Of a stretch of 64,000 bases of DNA, positions 49,468 through 61,000 are shown piece after piece. The position numbers and the translations under genes were made by a program. The notes below the pieces were generated by a model, which was not told where the DNA came from, made no database searches, and saw only the letters and a list, made by a program, of their open reading frames with translations. How positions within the stretch are numbered: the first letter of the stretch is position 1; each line of letters begins with the position of its first letter. Source of the stretch: Corinectria fuckeliana (Eukaryota > Ascomycota > Sordariomycetes > Hypocreales > Nectriaceae); contig WPDH01000234.1 of the NCBI GenBank assembly GCA_019137255.1, positions 248,001-312,000 on the forward strand, written 5' to 3'.

Positions 49468-51740
49468 TTACCACCAAGAAGACTGGCCACCAGGACCGCC
49501 GGGGTTGCCGTAGCTTCCACCGCCGCCGCTGTAGCCGCCACCATAGCCACCAGCACCACCGCCGCCAGAGCCATAGCCGCCGCCGCCACCCTGAGGAGCA
49601 CCGCCATAGCCGCCAGCACCGCCAGCACCATAGCTACCGGCACCGCCAGAGGAACCGTTGAAGCCGCCGCCGCCACCGCCGAAACCACCACCACCACCGC
49701 CGCCGCCGCCGCCAAACTTGCGGAAATCACGGTTGGCAGCACCGCCGCGGCCACGACCGCCACCGGAGCGGCCACCTCGGCCACCGCCGCCGCCGCCGCC
49801 GAAGGACGACTCGCGAGCAATGGTCTCGAGGAAAGCGGGTACCTCCTGGTTGGCCTCCTTGAGAAGATCGAGGAGCTCACGGACAACACCACGGTTACCA
49901 CGGTTGAAAAAGGCAGTGGCAATACCAGTGTTGCCAGCACGACCAGTACGACCGATGCGATGGACATAATCGTCAATATCGGTGGGGAGATCATAGTTGA
50001 CGACGTGGGTGACGTTGGGGATATCAAGACCACGAGCAGCGACCGCAGTGGCGACCAGGATGGGGCAGCGGCCGTTGCGGAAGTATTCCAGGGCACGCTC
50101 ACGCTCCCGCTGAGTTCGGTCTCCGTGAATGGAGGTGGCAGGGAAGCTCTGGTTGATGAGGAAGTCGGAGAGCGAGTCGGCCATGCGCTTTGTCTCGACG
50201 AAGATGAGGGTCAATCCAGCACCGTGGGTGTGGAGGATATCGAGCAGCACGGAGCGCTTGTCAACGTCCTCGACGTACTCGACCTTCTGGGTGATGTTCT
50301 CAGAGGTAGAACCAACACGGCCAACAGAAAGGAAGACGTAGTCCTTGAGGAAATCGCGGGCTAGCATCTGAATGTCGCGGGGGAAAGTGGCCGAGAACAT
50401 CAGGGTTTGACGTTCGGCAACACCAGGCATGTCCTCGCCCTCGACAATGCGGCGAATCTGGGGCTCGAAACCCATGTCAAGCATGCGGTCAGCCTCGTCG
50501 AGAACGAGGTACTTGATGTTGCAAAGGGAGATGCGACCTCGCTCTATGAGATCGACCAATCGGCCAGGGGTAGCAACCAGAAGATCACAGCCACGCTCGA
50601 TTTGTCGGAGCTGAGAGCCAATGTCGGCACCACCGTAGACAACGCAAGGCCGGACCCACGAACGGTAGGCGAACTTGCGGGACTCCTCGTAGATCTGAGA
50701 GACGAGTTCTCGGGTGGGGGCGAGAATCAGGGAAGTGGGATAAGCCTTGCGCTGGCGGCCAAACTGACCAGCGGCACCGGCGGGGACGGCAGAAGGGCCG
50801 TTGATGAAAGCCTGGGAGAGGATGGGGAAGAGGAAACCACCTGTCTTTCCGGAACCAGTCTGGGCACAAGCCATAAGGTCACGACCGCCCATGACGATGG
50901 GAATGGAGTACTTCTGGACGGGAGTGGGGACCTTGTAGTGAGCGAGCTCGATGTTGCGGCAAAGATGCTCATCTAGAGGGGGAGTGGTGAATTGGAGAAC
51001 AGCCTCGGGGACATCCTGGCCGGAAGCCTCAACAGGGATGTCGTCGTACTTCTCGAAGTTGATACCAGTGTGTTGCTTGGAAGGGTCATCGGGGGCACCG
51101 AAGAGCTCACGCTCAATACGGGGGTTAGCCGGTCCGGGAACGTGCTTTCCATCGCGCCACTGTCCGTCACCGGAACCGCGGGCAGAGTAGTTGCTGCCAC
51201 CGCCGCCGCCAGAGCCGCCGCCGCCCTCGAAGTTGCCACCGCCGCCGGAGTAGCCACCTCGGCCACCCCAACCGCCTCGGCCACCGCCGCCGCCCCTGGG
51301 GGTATTGTTGTTGTAGGTAGGCACATCGTTGCCCCAGTTAGACTGACGGGCACCGTAGTTTTGGCTGGCGGAGTAGGTTAGTTATTTGTATCAAATATCA
51401 TCGTCAGACGTGGAGTTACTCACTTAGCCCAGGCACTGTTGCCGAGTCCGTTGGCGCCCTGGGGACCAGGAGCAGGAGCACCGGGAAGGGGGCCGTTGGC
51501 AGCGGGACCGACACCTGGAGCAGCACCAGGAAGAGGACCAGCAGCAGCAGCAGCGGCGACAGGGCCAGGACCAGGAGCTGGACCAGGAGCTGGACCAGGA
51601 GCTGGACCAGGACCAGCGCCGTTAACGACGGGGCCACCAGGGCGAGTTCGCATGTGAGGGGGGATATAGGATTTCCCGCCGATACCCTGAGCACCCTCAG
51701 GGCCCAGGTTGAGGCCATTCATGTTGAGTTGATCCGCCAT
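49468..51740 (-). CDS. DED1: ATP-dependent DEAD-box RNA helicase Ded1
   Basis: Minus-strand exons are 51424-51740 and 49468-51364 (2214 nt, 737 aa). Ded1 unwinds mRNA 5' leaders during scanning by the initiation complex, in the cytoplasm. The protein starts MADQLNMNGLNLG and has a Pro/Ala/Gly repeat encoded by exon 1. It then has a Gly/Arg-rich stretch, the Q motif (KVPTPVQKYSIP), motif I (AQTGSGKT), motif II (VLDEAD), motif III (SAT) and motif VI (HRIGRTGRAG). The C-terminal tail is very Gly-rich with RGG elements and ends in SSWW, a typical Ded1/DDX3 ending. Exon 1 encodes an IPPHMR motif, as in Ded1 relatives. The helicase core is uninterrupted. Confidence 0.96.
51571..51606. repeat. Three tandem 12-bp units inside DED1 exon 1
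   Basis: Three identical units (plus-strand CCAGGAGCTGGA) encode the alternating Gly/Pro/Ala stretch in the Ded1 N-terminus, a candidate length-variable site within the coding sequence. Confidence 0.9.
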
Positions 51741-54610
51741 GTTGTAAAGAGTCGAGGTTTTGGGATTCGCGTCGAAGGTCGAAGAGAAAACCGGGTCGTT
51801 AAGGACACGAGGATGAATAAGTCGATCGATGAAAACCACACTCGAAATCAGCGAGATGGATGAAATGAATTCCCGTCCGACGAAAGAGACAGGAAAAAAG
51901 GTTGGTAGAGAAAGAAGTGGAAGACCAGCGCTTCCAAAAACTTTTCGGGCACAAACAAAGTCAGTGCTTGCAGGTCCCTTGGAAGAACACGCAGAATCTT
52001 CAAAGGAAAGACCAAGGAATGACGAGAGGTCTTGGAGCAAGACGAGGATGAGGGGAGATGGGGGTTTGTGAGGGTGAGGATGAGGGTGAGGGTGGAGGGT
52101 TGTTGTGGGAGGAAGAAAAGGGACGGAAGTAAGAGGCAAAGAAGAGTGGGAAAAATTTGGGTTGCGTTGTGACAGAAAGCGGCTAGCGCGTTCCTCGGCC
52201 GGGTCAGAATTTTTGGGGGGCGCGCCTGCTGCGGTGAAGGAGCGAGTGGGAGGGAATGGAGGGGGAGGAGCGGCCGTGAGTGGGCAGAACGGGGCTGAGG
52301 TAGTAGCGAAGTATCTTTTGGCCACCGCCTGGAGCCAGTGACGTTGGTGGGCGCTCAGGGAGGCGGGCTTCCACTCGAGTTTTGTAGCGCGGGAGCCAGT
52401 GCTTGCGAGTTGCCCTAGGTTCTACTGCACTGTGCCTCGACGTGGCAGTGGAGGGCAGTAACTTGAGGCGCAGGCTCTGAGTAGAGGAGAGAGAGTGGTA
52501 CTCAACGTCGTGAGACCTAATAAAGCAGAGACATTAGTTTTGGGCATTCACTGCTTTCGACTACCTACCTACTAGGTACTGGCAGTCGGTCGTAAGGGTC
52601 TCAACAAGAATGACGACGATAGTGGTGACTCGAGGGTTGGCTAGTGCTAGGGCGGACCGGCGAGGGTGGTTCAGTGGCAGAATTTGCAAGGGTGCCGAGA
52701 GGGTCTCAGACAGGTACTTGGAGGATACTCGCGCAAGGTTGCCGGGACGAAAGGGCCTCCCTGGGACCGGTGCTGGGCGGTAGGTAATCACTAGATCTGC
52801 ACTGGCCACAGTCTATGTTGAGGTCCTCCTCTCAAATTTACCTACATAGTACCTTCAATCTCAACCAACCCTTGCATAACTCAATAGAGCAGACAATGGG
52901 AGGTATAGGCCTAGTACTAGGAACTTGGAAAGAGGCTTGGTACCTCTGGTTGCAGCTGGGTCTTTTCATGGCAGGCAGCTCAGGCTCTCGCGAATACCGG
53001 GCAAGCAAGCGTTCTAGCAGTTGGAGAGAATCGCTCGCGATCTGGGGCAAGTGACACGAGCACGGAGGCAGGGTTTACGATTTAGAAACAAGTACTTCGT
53101 ACCATCCCACTAGCATATCGGAAAGACGAGTACTGCTGGACAAAGCCGGAAATCTCCGGCATACAAAACGGCCACGGTTTTGTCCCTGGCTCTGCTTCTG
53201 TCCAGGCTGCTGCCTCACCACGTACTATTATCGCTCGACCTAGAGTTACAGGGATCACTCGATTGATGACGAAATCTCCGACAAGCGGGCGAACCTGCAC
53301 ACGCATCGAGATGACTGCTATGGACACTTGTGCCTTATACATGCTTGTGCCTTATACATGTATTCGTACTTGCGTGCAACCGAGTTGCGACGGAAGCCAC
53401 CGCGACACGACTGCAAATCTTCCGCTTCCGTCTAGAAGGCGCTGGAAGTGAACAGGTGGGAAGACTCCTGCGCCGGGTGATTTACTCAGCTCCCGTCAGC
53501 CCATAATACCGTGGAGGCAAAAAGCCGCACAACGCCTTCGCGTGCGATGACATGTCTTCCGATATTGGACTGTTGCCCGTCATGTGTCAGGCGCTCGTCA
53601 CTTAAGTAGTCTACGAAGTAGAAACCGCCCGCCCATGACACGAGTACATTGGTAACGCCGTGTTCCGGAATACCACGTATTCCTCCCTACCAACACACTA
53701 CGCGAGACCACCCACACACATCGGCTTACTCAACCTTCTACGGCTAAGACCGACATAATACAGGATACTCCCGAACCTACTAAACTAGAATATATCCAAG
53801 CTAGCCGTATCCAGTGACAATATGGCCATTTGCAAGGCGAAAAGGCTCCTCGGTGCTACAGGTCATGCCTTTGGGTATCTTCGGTATTCTATCTCACCCC
53901 GGGCAAAAAAGGATTGCGAGCGCATGCCCTTGATGCCAGTCACAGTGACCCATGGACCTGGTTATGCTTAGCTACCTAGGTATCTAGGTATCTTGCTTCT
54001 AGCAGTCGTTCATCGCAGTAGTACTACCCTCAATATTGCCAAATATCACCACAACTAGAGCCAGGGATCTGTACAAATACAGTGTCTTGTTCTAACTGCT
54101 TGCCTCCGGCGATAAATTGCCTTGCACAATTGTCTGTTGATCATCTATAACTGTACACTACGAAGTACTATGCACTGACTTTCGATGGTAAAAGTGACCC
54201 CATTGACAATAGCCTGGAACACACGAAGAGCGAACACGATGCCTAGAAATGACAACAGGAACGCAGTCGGTCAGATATTTTAACTTAGTAGTCTGCAAGT
54301 ATCCTTCAACGCCGAGTGCTCGTGACCTTTGGGTTGGATGCCGAAACCGATCCAGTGGACTATCCCAATCTCGGGCATCATTCCCTAGATAGCAGCTGTC
54401 TCGCACAAATCAGCACCTGAATGATACCCGCATGGTTAGATCTCCCTTCGATTCTCGTCATTCTTTCTACTGGGAGAAATATGGAGAACAAGCTGATCAT
54501 GAGGATCGAAAGGGACCAATCAACCGCCTAGGAGGATATCGACTTCATTGCGAACATTAGCCTCCGATCTAATAGTACAAATCATGTTGCCTTTATTCGT
54601 CGCTCATCCC
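51741..54610. promoter_or_regulatory. 2.9-kb intergenic region between DED1 promoter and PRE1 3' end
   Basis: The first ~600 nt are the GA-rich DED1 promoter and 5' leader. The rest has no coding ORF. It contains a partial tRNA-Gly-like 20-mer at 52665-52684, TACGAAGTA motifs at 53093, 53612 and 54159, and TACCTAGGTA at 53973-53982. Confidence 0.5.
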
Positions 54611-55465
54611 TCAAGCGCACTTCACCACCTTGTCGTCGTCGAACTCTATGTCGATGATGCCGTCGGCTTTGACCGCCTTGACCACCATGCCCTTGAAGTC
54701 GATCGGTAACCGCCTCTTCAGCTCATCCGTGCACATCGTCAGGAGCTTGATTCCCTGTCCGAGGGTGATGTCGGGGTGGTGGTGCTTGTCCAGAATCGAC
54801 AGGCAGTAGTATCTGTATAGCACGTCATGTCAGTTCTTTTCTTCGCTCCAAGTAAACCGCACTGCTCGGTACTCCCCGCTCACAACCCTCTGAAGACCGA
54901 AGACCGAAGACCAAGGAGAACATACTGTGCGTATCCGTGCGCGGCATAGGGGACATCGACAAGCGCTGCTAGGTAGTCCAGCCAGTAGAGCGACGGCTTG
55001 CCGGTGATGGGGTCAACGCCGCCCATTAGGAGGTTGACGTTGTAGGGCTTGCGGGACCGCAAGCTCGTGGCAAGCTCCCCGCGGACAAAGTGCGCCAGGG
55101 CAGACGGCGAGAGGTCGGACTCGTTGCGCATCGAGTAGAGTTGGGCATTTCGTTGGATGTACTCGGAGAATTGGACTACGGGCACGGTCAACCGTCAGGT
55201 CTGGGGTGGGGGCTTCTGGTCGTCATCGGTGCTCGACATACTTGTGTCACCCGCCTCGCCGGAGAACGCCATCAGCGTGTGATTGTTGAGCGCTTTGGTC
55301 TTGTCGTCCGAGGCCTTGAGGATGGTGGCGCCTCGCATCGCAGCCTTAGAAGCTGCGATGATGGTGAAGTCCTTTCCAGTGATTCCTAGCAGTACCTCCC
55401 TGCGCATGGTGTGTTAGCGGGCGCCGCAGTTGCAGCCGTGGCTGCAGCTTGGGAGAAGCTCACAT
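54611..55465 (-). CDS. PRE1: 20S proteasome subunit beta type-2 (beta4, Pre1)
   Basis: Proposed minus-strand exons are 55464-55465, 55242-55399, 54926-55175 and 54611-54812 (612 nt, 203 aa), close to the length of yeast Pre1. This beta subunit lacks its own active site and is part of the inner ring of the 20S core, in nucleus and cytoplasm. The mature frame begins MEVLLGITGKDFTIIAASKA, then has SGEAGDTIQFSEYIQRNAQL, PYNVNLLMGGVDPITGKPSL and the C-terminal YYCLSILDKHHHPDI. The start codon is split: AT ends exon 1 and G begins exon 2 after a 64-nt intron. This recreates the conserved MEVLLGIT start. The alternative unspliced start would read MRREVLLGIT, two extra arginines. The gene diverges from RRP9. 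Confidence 0.93.
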
Positions 55466-55853
55466 GTTGGCGATTGTGTGGGGAGCGGCGGCGGTTGGTG
55501 TTGTGTTGTGGAGGAGAAGGAGGAGCTGTCGTCTTGATGTGGTCGGTGGTCAGCCTGCTTGAAGGTCCAGCAACCAAGCAAGCTCTCAGTTAGGCTGTAG
55601 TGCTGCGCGTCAACGGGCCCCGGGAGCTCTGTCGCCGCCGCCGGATTGTGCCTCCTCTTACCGCCTGGCCCGGAAGAACCTGGCCCCAGGCGCCCGTCTC
55701 TCATTCGCTGCATCGCCGCCCAAGCACCATGTTGGATTTTCCGTGGCCCACCGTCACTGAACTTTTTTTTTCAGAGAGCCCAGAAATTTATCTCCAGCGG
55801 CGGGACGATCAAGTCGTGAGTAGGCAGCCAATCCTCGCGGCGTCACCACCACC
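55466..55853. promoter_or_regulatory. Shared divergent promoter of PRE1 and RRP9
   Basis: Only 388 nt separate the two start codons, so both promoters and leaders must fit here. No TATA element stands out. Shared control of proteasome and ribosome-assembly genes is inferred from the spacing only. Confidence 0.55.
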
Positions 55854-57590
55854 ATGTCGTCCTTTTTCACCGTCCCTGGAGCCCAGAAGAAGCGCAAGCG
55901 ACCTGCGGCCCCGGAACCGCCGAAGAAGAGACTCGCTGCCTCGAAATCCGCCGCCAAAGCATCTTCAAAGGCTGCCGGCCCCACTAAGAAACGAGTCGAG
56001 CGAGACGAGTCCATCTCCGGAAGCGACTCGGAGGATGACGAGAGCAAAACCAACGCCTCAGACGGAAACGAGGCGGTAGAAGACGACGAGTCCGAGGAGG
56101 AAGAAGAAGAGACTGCGGCGGAGCGAAGATTGCGCCTCGCTGAGCGCTATCTCGAGAACGTCAAGGAGCACGTGGACGAAGCTGGATTCGATGCGGCCGA
56201 CATTGACCGGGACCTGATCGCCGAACGACTCGTGGAGGATGTTGCCGAGACTAAGGGGCGGGTATATCGACAATTGGCCTCCGAATTGGCCTTTGACAAG
56301 GTCTCTCGCACCTTTTTCCGAAGCAACACCAACGCCGTCACCTCCATCGCCGCCTGCGCCCCCTACATCTACACCACGACCAAAGATCTTATTGTACAAA
56401 AGTGGAGGACACAAGACCTGCCTCAACACCAATATCCGCAGACGACGAAACGAAAACCCAAGAAGCCCCCAGCACCGCCGAGGAGACAGCCCGAGCTGGA
56501 GTCGTGGCTGAAGGGAACCACCAGCAAGTCCCAGGACAAGGACTACCAGAGACATACCGATCACATCTTGGCTGTGGCCGCCTCTCCTGACGGCAAATAC
56601 GTCGTCACTGGCGGCGCGGACCGCAAGCTCATCATCTACGACGCCGCCACCCTCAAGCCCATCAAGATCTTCACCCACCATAGAGATGCCATCACCGGCT
56701 TGGTCTTCCGGAGAGGCACTAACCAGCTTTACTCGTGTTCCAAAGACCGTACGGTCAAAGTGTGGAGCTTGGACGAGATGGCATACGTTGAGACCCTCTT
56801 CGGTCACCAGGACCAGGTCGTCGATGTCGATGCCCTGGCGCAGGAGCGTTGTGTCAGCGTCGGTGCCCGCGACCGTACCGCCCGTCTGTGGAAGGTCATG
56901 GAGGAGACGCAGCTTGTGTTCCGCGGCGGTGCCGTGGACAAGAAGACTCGACCAGGCGTCAACCCACGGTCTCTCTTGCACGAAGGCAGCGTTGACCGCG
57001 TGGCTATGATCGATGACGATCTCTTCGTCACCGGCAGCGACAACGGCGCTATCGCCCTCTGGAGCGTCCAGAAGAAGAAGCCCGTGTACATCGAAGCCGC
57101 CGCCCACGGACTCGACCCGCCCCTCACCCCCCAAGAGGCTTCGGCCGAGCAAAATCCGGGCCCCAAGGCTGTGCCGCCCCCTACTCCACGCTGGATCACC
57201 GCTCTCAAGACCATCCCCTACTCCGACGTCATCATCAGCGGCAGCTGGGACGGCCACGTCCGGGTGTGGAGGCTGAGCGAAGATAGGCGCAAGATCGAGC
57301 CTGTCGGCGTGCTCTCTACGCCGGACGAGGCGCCGCAACACTCCACCGACGACGGCTCCCGGGGCCCCATCAAGGGCATCATCAACGACCTGGCCGTGTT
57401 CGAACGGGGCGACCGCGGCAAGGACGGGCTGTGTGTTGTCGCCGCCGTGGGGCTGCAGCACCGGCTGGGCAGGTGGCAGCCGCGGGTGAAGGGTGGGCGA
57501 AACGGAGGCTTGGTGTTTGAGATTCCGAGGATATCGCGGTCGACGGAGAATGGCGCGCAAGAGAGCCCGATCGATGAGGATGAAGAATGA
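55854..57590 (+). CDS. RRP9: U3 snoRNP WD40 protein Rrp9 (U3-55K)
   Basis: A single exon encodes 578 aa. Rrp9 binds the box B/C motif of U3 snoRNA in the nucleolus for 18S pre-rRNA processing. The first ~90 residues are basic then acidic (GAQKKRKRP; ESEEEEEETAAERRLRLAER), a typical nucleolar tail. The following helical block AERYLENVKEHVDEAGFDAA and RLVEDVAETKGRVYRQLA is characteristic of Rrp9. WD40 repeats follow from about residue 155 (SRTFFRSNTNAVTSIAACAP) and include DYQRHTDHILAVAASPDGKY, SCSKDRTVKVWSLDEMAYVE and IISGSWDGHVRVWRL. ATG 55854 gives the conserved N-terminus. A 523-codon ORF lies opposite it and is treated as a shadow. Confidence 0.95.
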   Translation: MSSFFTVPGAQKKRKRPAAPEPPKKRLAASKSAAKASSKAAGPTKKRVERDESISGSDSEDDESKTNASDGNEAVEDDESEEEEEETAAERRLRLAERYLENVKEHVDEAGFDAADIDRDLIAERLVEDVAETKGRVYRQLASELAFDKVSRTFFRSNTNAVTSIAACAPYIYTTTKDLIVQKWRTQDLPQHQYPQTTKRKPKKPPAPPRRQPELESWLKGTTSKSQDKDYQRHTDHILAVAASPDGKYVVTGGADRKLIIYDAATLKPIKIFTHHRDAITGLVFRRGTNQLYSCSKDRTVKVWSLDEMAYVETLFGHQDQVVDVDALAQERCVSVGARDRTARLWKVMEETQLVFRGGAVDKKTRPGVNPRSLLHEGSVDRVAMIDDDLFVTGSDNGAIALWSVQKKKPVYIEAAAHGLDPPLTPQEASAEQNPGPKAVPPPTPRWITALKTIPYSDVIISGSWDGHVRVWRLSEDRRKIEPVGVLSTPDEAPQHSTDDGSRGPIKGIINDLAVFERGDRGKDGLCVVAAVGLQHRLGRWQPRVKGGRNGGLVFEIPRISRSTENGAQESPIDEDEE

Positions 57591-58092
57591 GCGTATAATC
57601 ATACACAATGAGCCAATAGACTTGACCAAAACGGGGAACTACACTCGATGCTACTACCACTACTACTACCACTACTATACCACCATCATATTCTTCCATG
57701 CTTGCCGTAACTGCATTCACATTCGACATGTTCACGATGCTCACTTACAGGACGAGGCTAAGCCTAGTACTAGGACTAAGTCAGGGAATGAATATATAGA
57801 CACGATGGGTATTTTCACTTTGCAATGTCCTAATTGCACTAACAACACGCCGCCTCTTGCGGTGCACTTCGTCCGAATGCCAGACAACAACGTGGTTCCC
57901 GGTCCGGCAATTATCCATTGGTGCACTGACGTAAGATCTCAACGCCCAAAACTCAACGCGCGCCGCTTCTCTTCTTGCTAGAATGCTCACAGCGCTGTAA
58001 TTATCCACGCAGTATTGTTCGAGAAGGAAAAAAAAAATCATAAACGCATGTCAAAGCGTGCGCAGCCGCACACGATGTAATGTAGGTAGGGT
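57591..58092. other. Convergent spacer between RRP9 and ULP2
   Basis: About 500 nt between two 3' ends, with a (TAC)n-like stretch near 57647-57680. No gene is seen. Confidence 0.5.
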
Positions 58093-61000
58093 TTAGGACG
58101 GCACGCCGAAGGACCGGTCGATACCGTCGTATTGCGGCCCGCTAGCAGTCGGTCTATCGCTTTCGATTGAAGGAAGGACTTCTTGAGACGACTTCAGAAC
58201 CCGAGACTGGGTAAAGGCTGATTTTGGCTGACAGCTGACGAGTGTAACCTCTGGGGATGCCGACCTGTCCCGTTTGACTCCGCTCGGCTTGGAGACAGCT
58301 GGATGAGCGACAGGCGGTGAACTCGATAGCTTCTGAACAAAGACCGGTCGGGGTGGTTCATTGGATGTGTCCCTGGCGGAACTGACTGGCGTATCAGTTG
58401 TCAAATCAACAGGGACTCGTGATCCTCCCTGCGGTGACGAGTGGGCTGAGTGAAAAACCTCACCACCAGACACAGGGGTTTTAGCATCTAGGCTGGAGTC
58501 GTCCTCTAGAGGGCGGATGAACTTGGGATCGTCGTCGATTTCGGGGGTACGAGGCTGCGCAGGTTTACCGGGCGAAGAGCTCGTTCTGGGCGACGATGGC
58601 CTACGCATAATCTGCTGGAGAGCTAGTACAGCCCTACTCCGGATGCCGTTCACTAATGGGCTGCTGACCGCTTGCCTCGATGGTGGCGTCTTTGAGCTTT
58701 GGGGCGGCTCTCTTGGCGATGATTGACCATATGGTGCTGCTGATGCCCTCGAAGACGCGACCGCCTCCTTCGCCATCCTTCGCTGTTTCCTGCTCTCCTT
58801 CTCGGCTTCTAAGCGAGCCTCCTGTTCATTTTGAAGTGAGAAGAGAAGGTCTCGGACCTTGGTACGAATTCGCGATGGCTGAATGTTCCATCCCAGGTCC
58901 TCCTTTTGCAAGATTTTGCGGACAGCCTCATCCGGGTCTTTTAGGAACTCCTCCATGTACCCAAGGACGAAGACGCCACAGTCGCAGTAATTGTCCTGCT
59001 CGGGAATTTTCTTGGCAGTCATTCCACCTGGGACCTTGGTGATTTTGACATTCTTCTTGTGTTGAGCCTCTTCGACGAGATATTCTTTCAAGTGTTTGCA
59101 CGTCACCGAGTGTCCCCCCCCTAGCGAGTCAAGAGTGATGATTTTGGGTTCTTGCAGACTGAACTTTTGGCTACCCCCCAGCGACTTTCGCTTACCACTC
59201 TTGGATGTGGTTTCGTTCTGTGGCTTAGTAGGAGAACTTGGGGCAAGGATTTCAATCGTGCTACTTGACGAATGGCTTACAGTCGTTGGTGGCTGTATTA
59301 CTGCGTCATCAAGAGAGATGCTTTCCATGGCCCATTGCACGGGCGAGGTCGGAGAGGTCACCACACAGGATTCCTCCAGATCGACGGTGTCGATTGCAGT
59401 CGATTGTTCTTGCTCAAGGTTATCTGCGAGCATTTGAGGCGCATTGTAGATGATGGCTAGATACCAGTGCATGTTCTCGTTGACCGGGACAACAATGTAT
59501 TTGTACGACAGCAAATCAACCTTGGCCGTCCAGGACTTGACGCCGTCGTAATTGACGACGCCTCGGATTGACCTGAGCTTTGCAAAAAAGAAAGTGTTGA
59601 AGAAGTGGACTTTCTGGAGTATCTCCGGCCGTTCCTTTTGAAGTCCGTCTTGTAGGTATCGAAAATAAAAGCTGATCAGGTTGTCGTTGAGGAACTCTCC
59701 TTCATCAAGCCGGAGGATATCGTCTCTGTCAACAGTCGCTCGATCTTTGCCGGTTGCAGGAAATACCAGAGACTTGTGCCAGTCTCTACCCCAGTCTGGA
59801 TTTTGAAGAGTCCAGCGGTCAGGAGTCCTCTCGCGGAGCAGGGGCGGTGGGGATGGTCTGCGAGTTCGTCGGGTTTCAGGCCCTTGATTGCGAGTCACGA
59901 CTGAGCCGTTGTCATCTGCTCGCGCAGAGACTACTGGCGCATCTGTGACAGGCGCTTGCATCTTGTCTTTGAGCTTCTCGGCCGGGGGATCAGGTTTGGG
60001 ATTGAACGGGTCTCTGAGGGGTTCTCGCATCCGAGGCCTGTTCTGGACTCTCATGGGCGGGCTACTGGCCGGTGGCTTAGCTGTGGCATAATTCGTAGCC
60101 GGGTTTGTGTAGTTTTGGGCCTCTTGATAAGCCTTGTTGAAACTCCTTTCAAGTTCATCACTGTAATTTTGTGAGTCTTTGCTGTGGGAAGTTGGCCGGG
60201 TAATCATTAGGGGCCTAACTTACGGCTTCTTTTCTAGAGCCTTACAGGACCCGTCGAGCCAAATCATGAAAAACGGTACATCTGCAGGATTCTTGAACTT
60301 CAACGCTAGGAGTCTAGATGCCTCGTTGGTCGCAGATCGTTTGATGATAACAATCTCACTCCGTGTCGCTGCATGAGAGACACACAGAAGCTTCTGGCGT
60401 TGAATATCGAGCCACGACAGCGGCTGACTTGTTCCCTCATCCATGTAATACGCCCTGGCGACTGACTGTTCGAAACAGAGCCTGACATTGAACGTAGGCT
60501 GATGCATCTCATCAAATTGGAATCTGAACGAGGCAGCCGCAGCAACATAGACGTCGGCCAATGATGGTTGGTTGGAAAATGCTTTGCGACCTCCCGTGGC
60601 GGCTTTTGAAGTAATAAACTTGGTAGGTGGAATATCTGCCCGACTTCTGCTTCCTTGATGGGTCACTCCGTCGAAGTTGGTCTTCCGTTTCTGAGGCGGC
60701 GGATCCACGTCCACGTCAGGGTCAGCAAGCTCGTCTACGGATTCTCCATCCGCCCTGTTCATCCCCGCTGAAAGACGCTTCCTCTTGGCCCCCGGCTGGG
60801 CCGCGGGGGGGAGGATATCAGAAACAACCCGAGCGATTGAGTGAGCGGGCGAGGGTTCTCGGGCTAACAAATCAGGGCTGGTATTTGCAAGCGTGACGCC
60901 ATCTGGAGCGCGGTCATCGCGAGAGGAACGAGGCTCGTCTCCGTCTCGGGAGCCAGCGCTCGCGGTCGGACCACGAGATCTGCGTGTTCGTGGGTGGGCG

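Noticed and set aside
49396..50364. 322-codon plus-strand ORF rich in Ala and Thr
   Set aside because: It is the antisense reading of the Gly-rich Ded1 tail, so its composition follows from that.
56058..57629. 523-codon ORF on the minus strand opposite RRP9
   Set aside because: It overlaps a clear WD40 gene entirely and has no recognisable domain. GC-rich coding sequence commonly leaves long open antisense frames.
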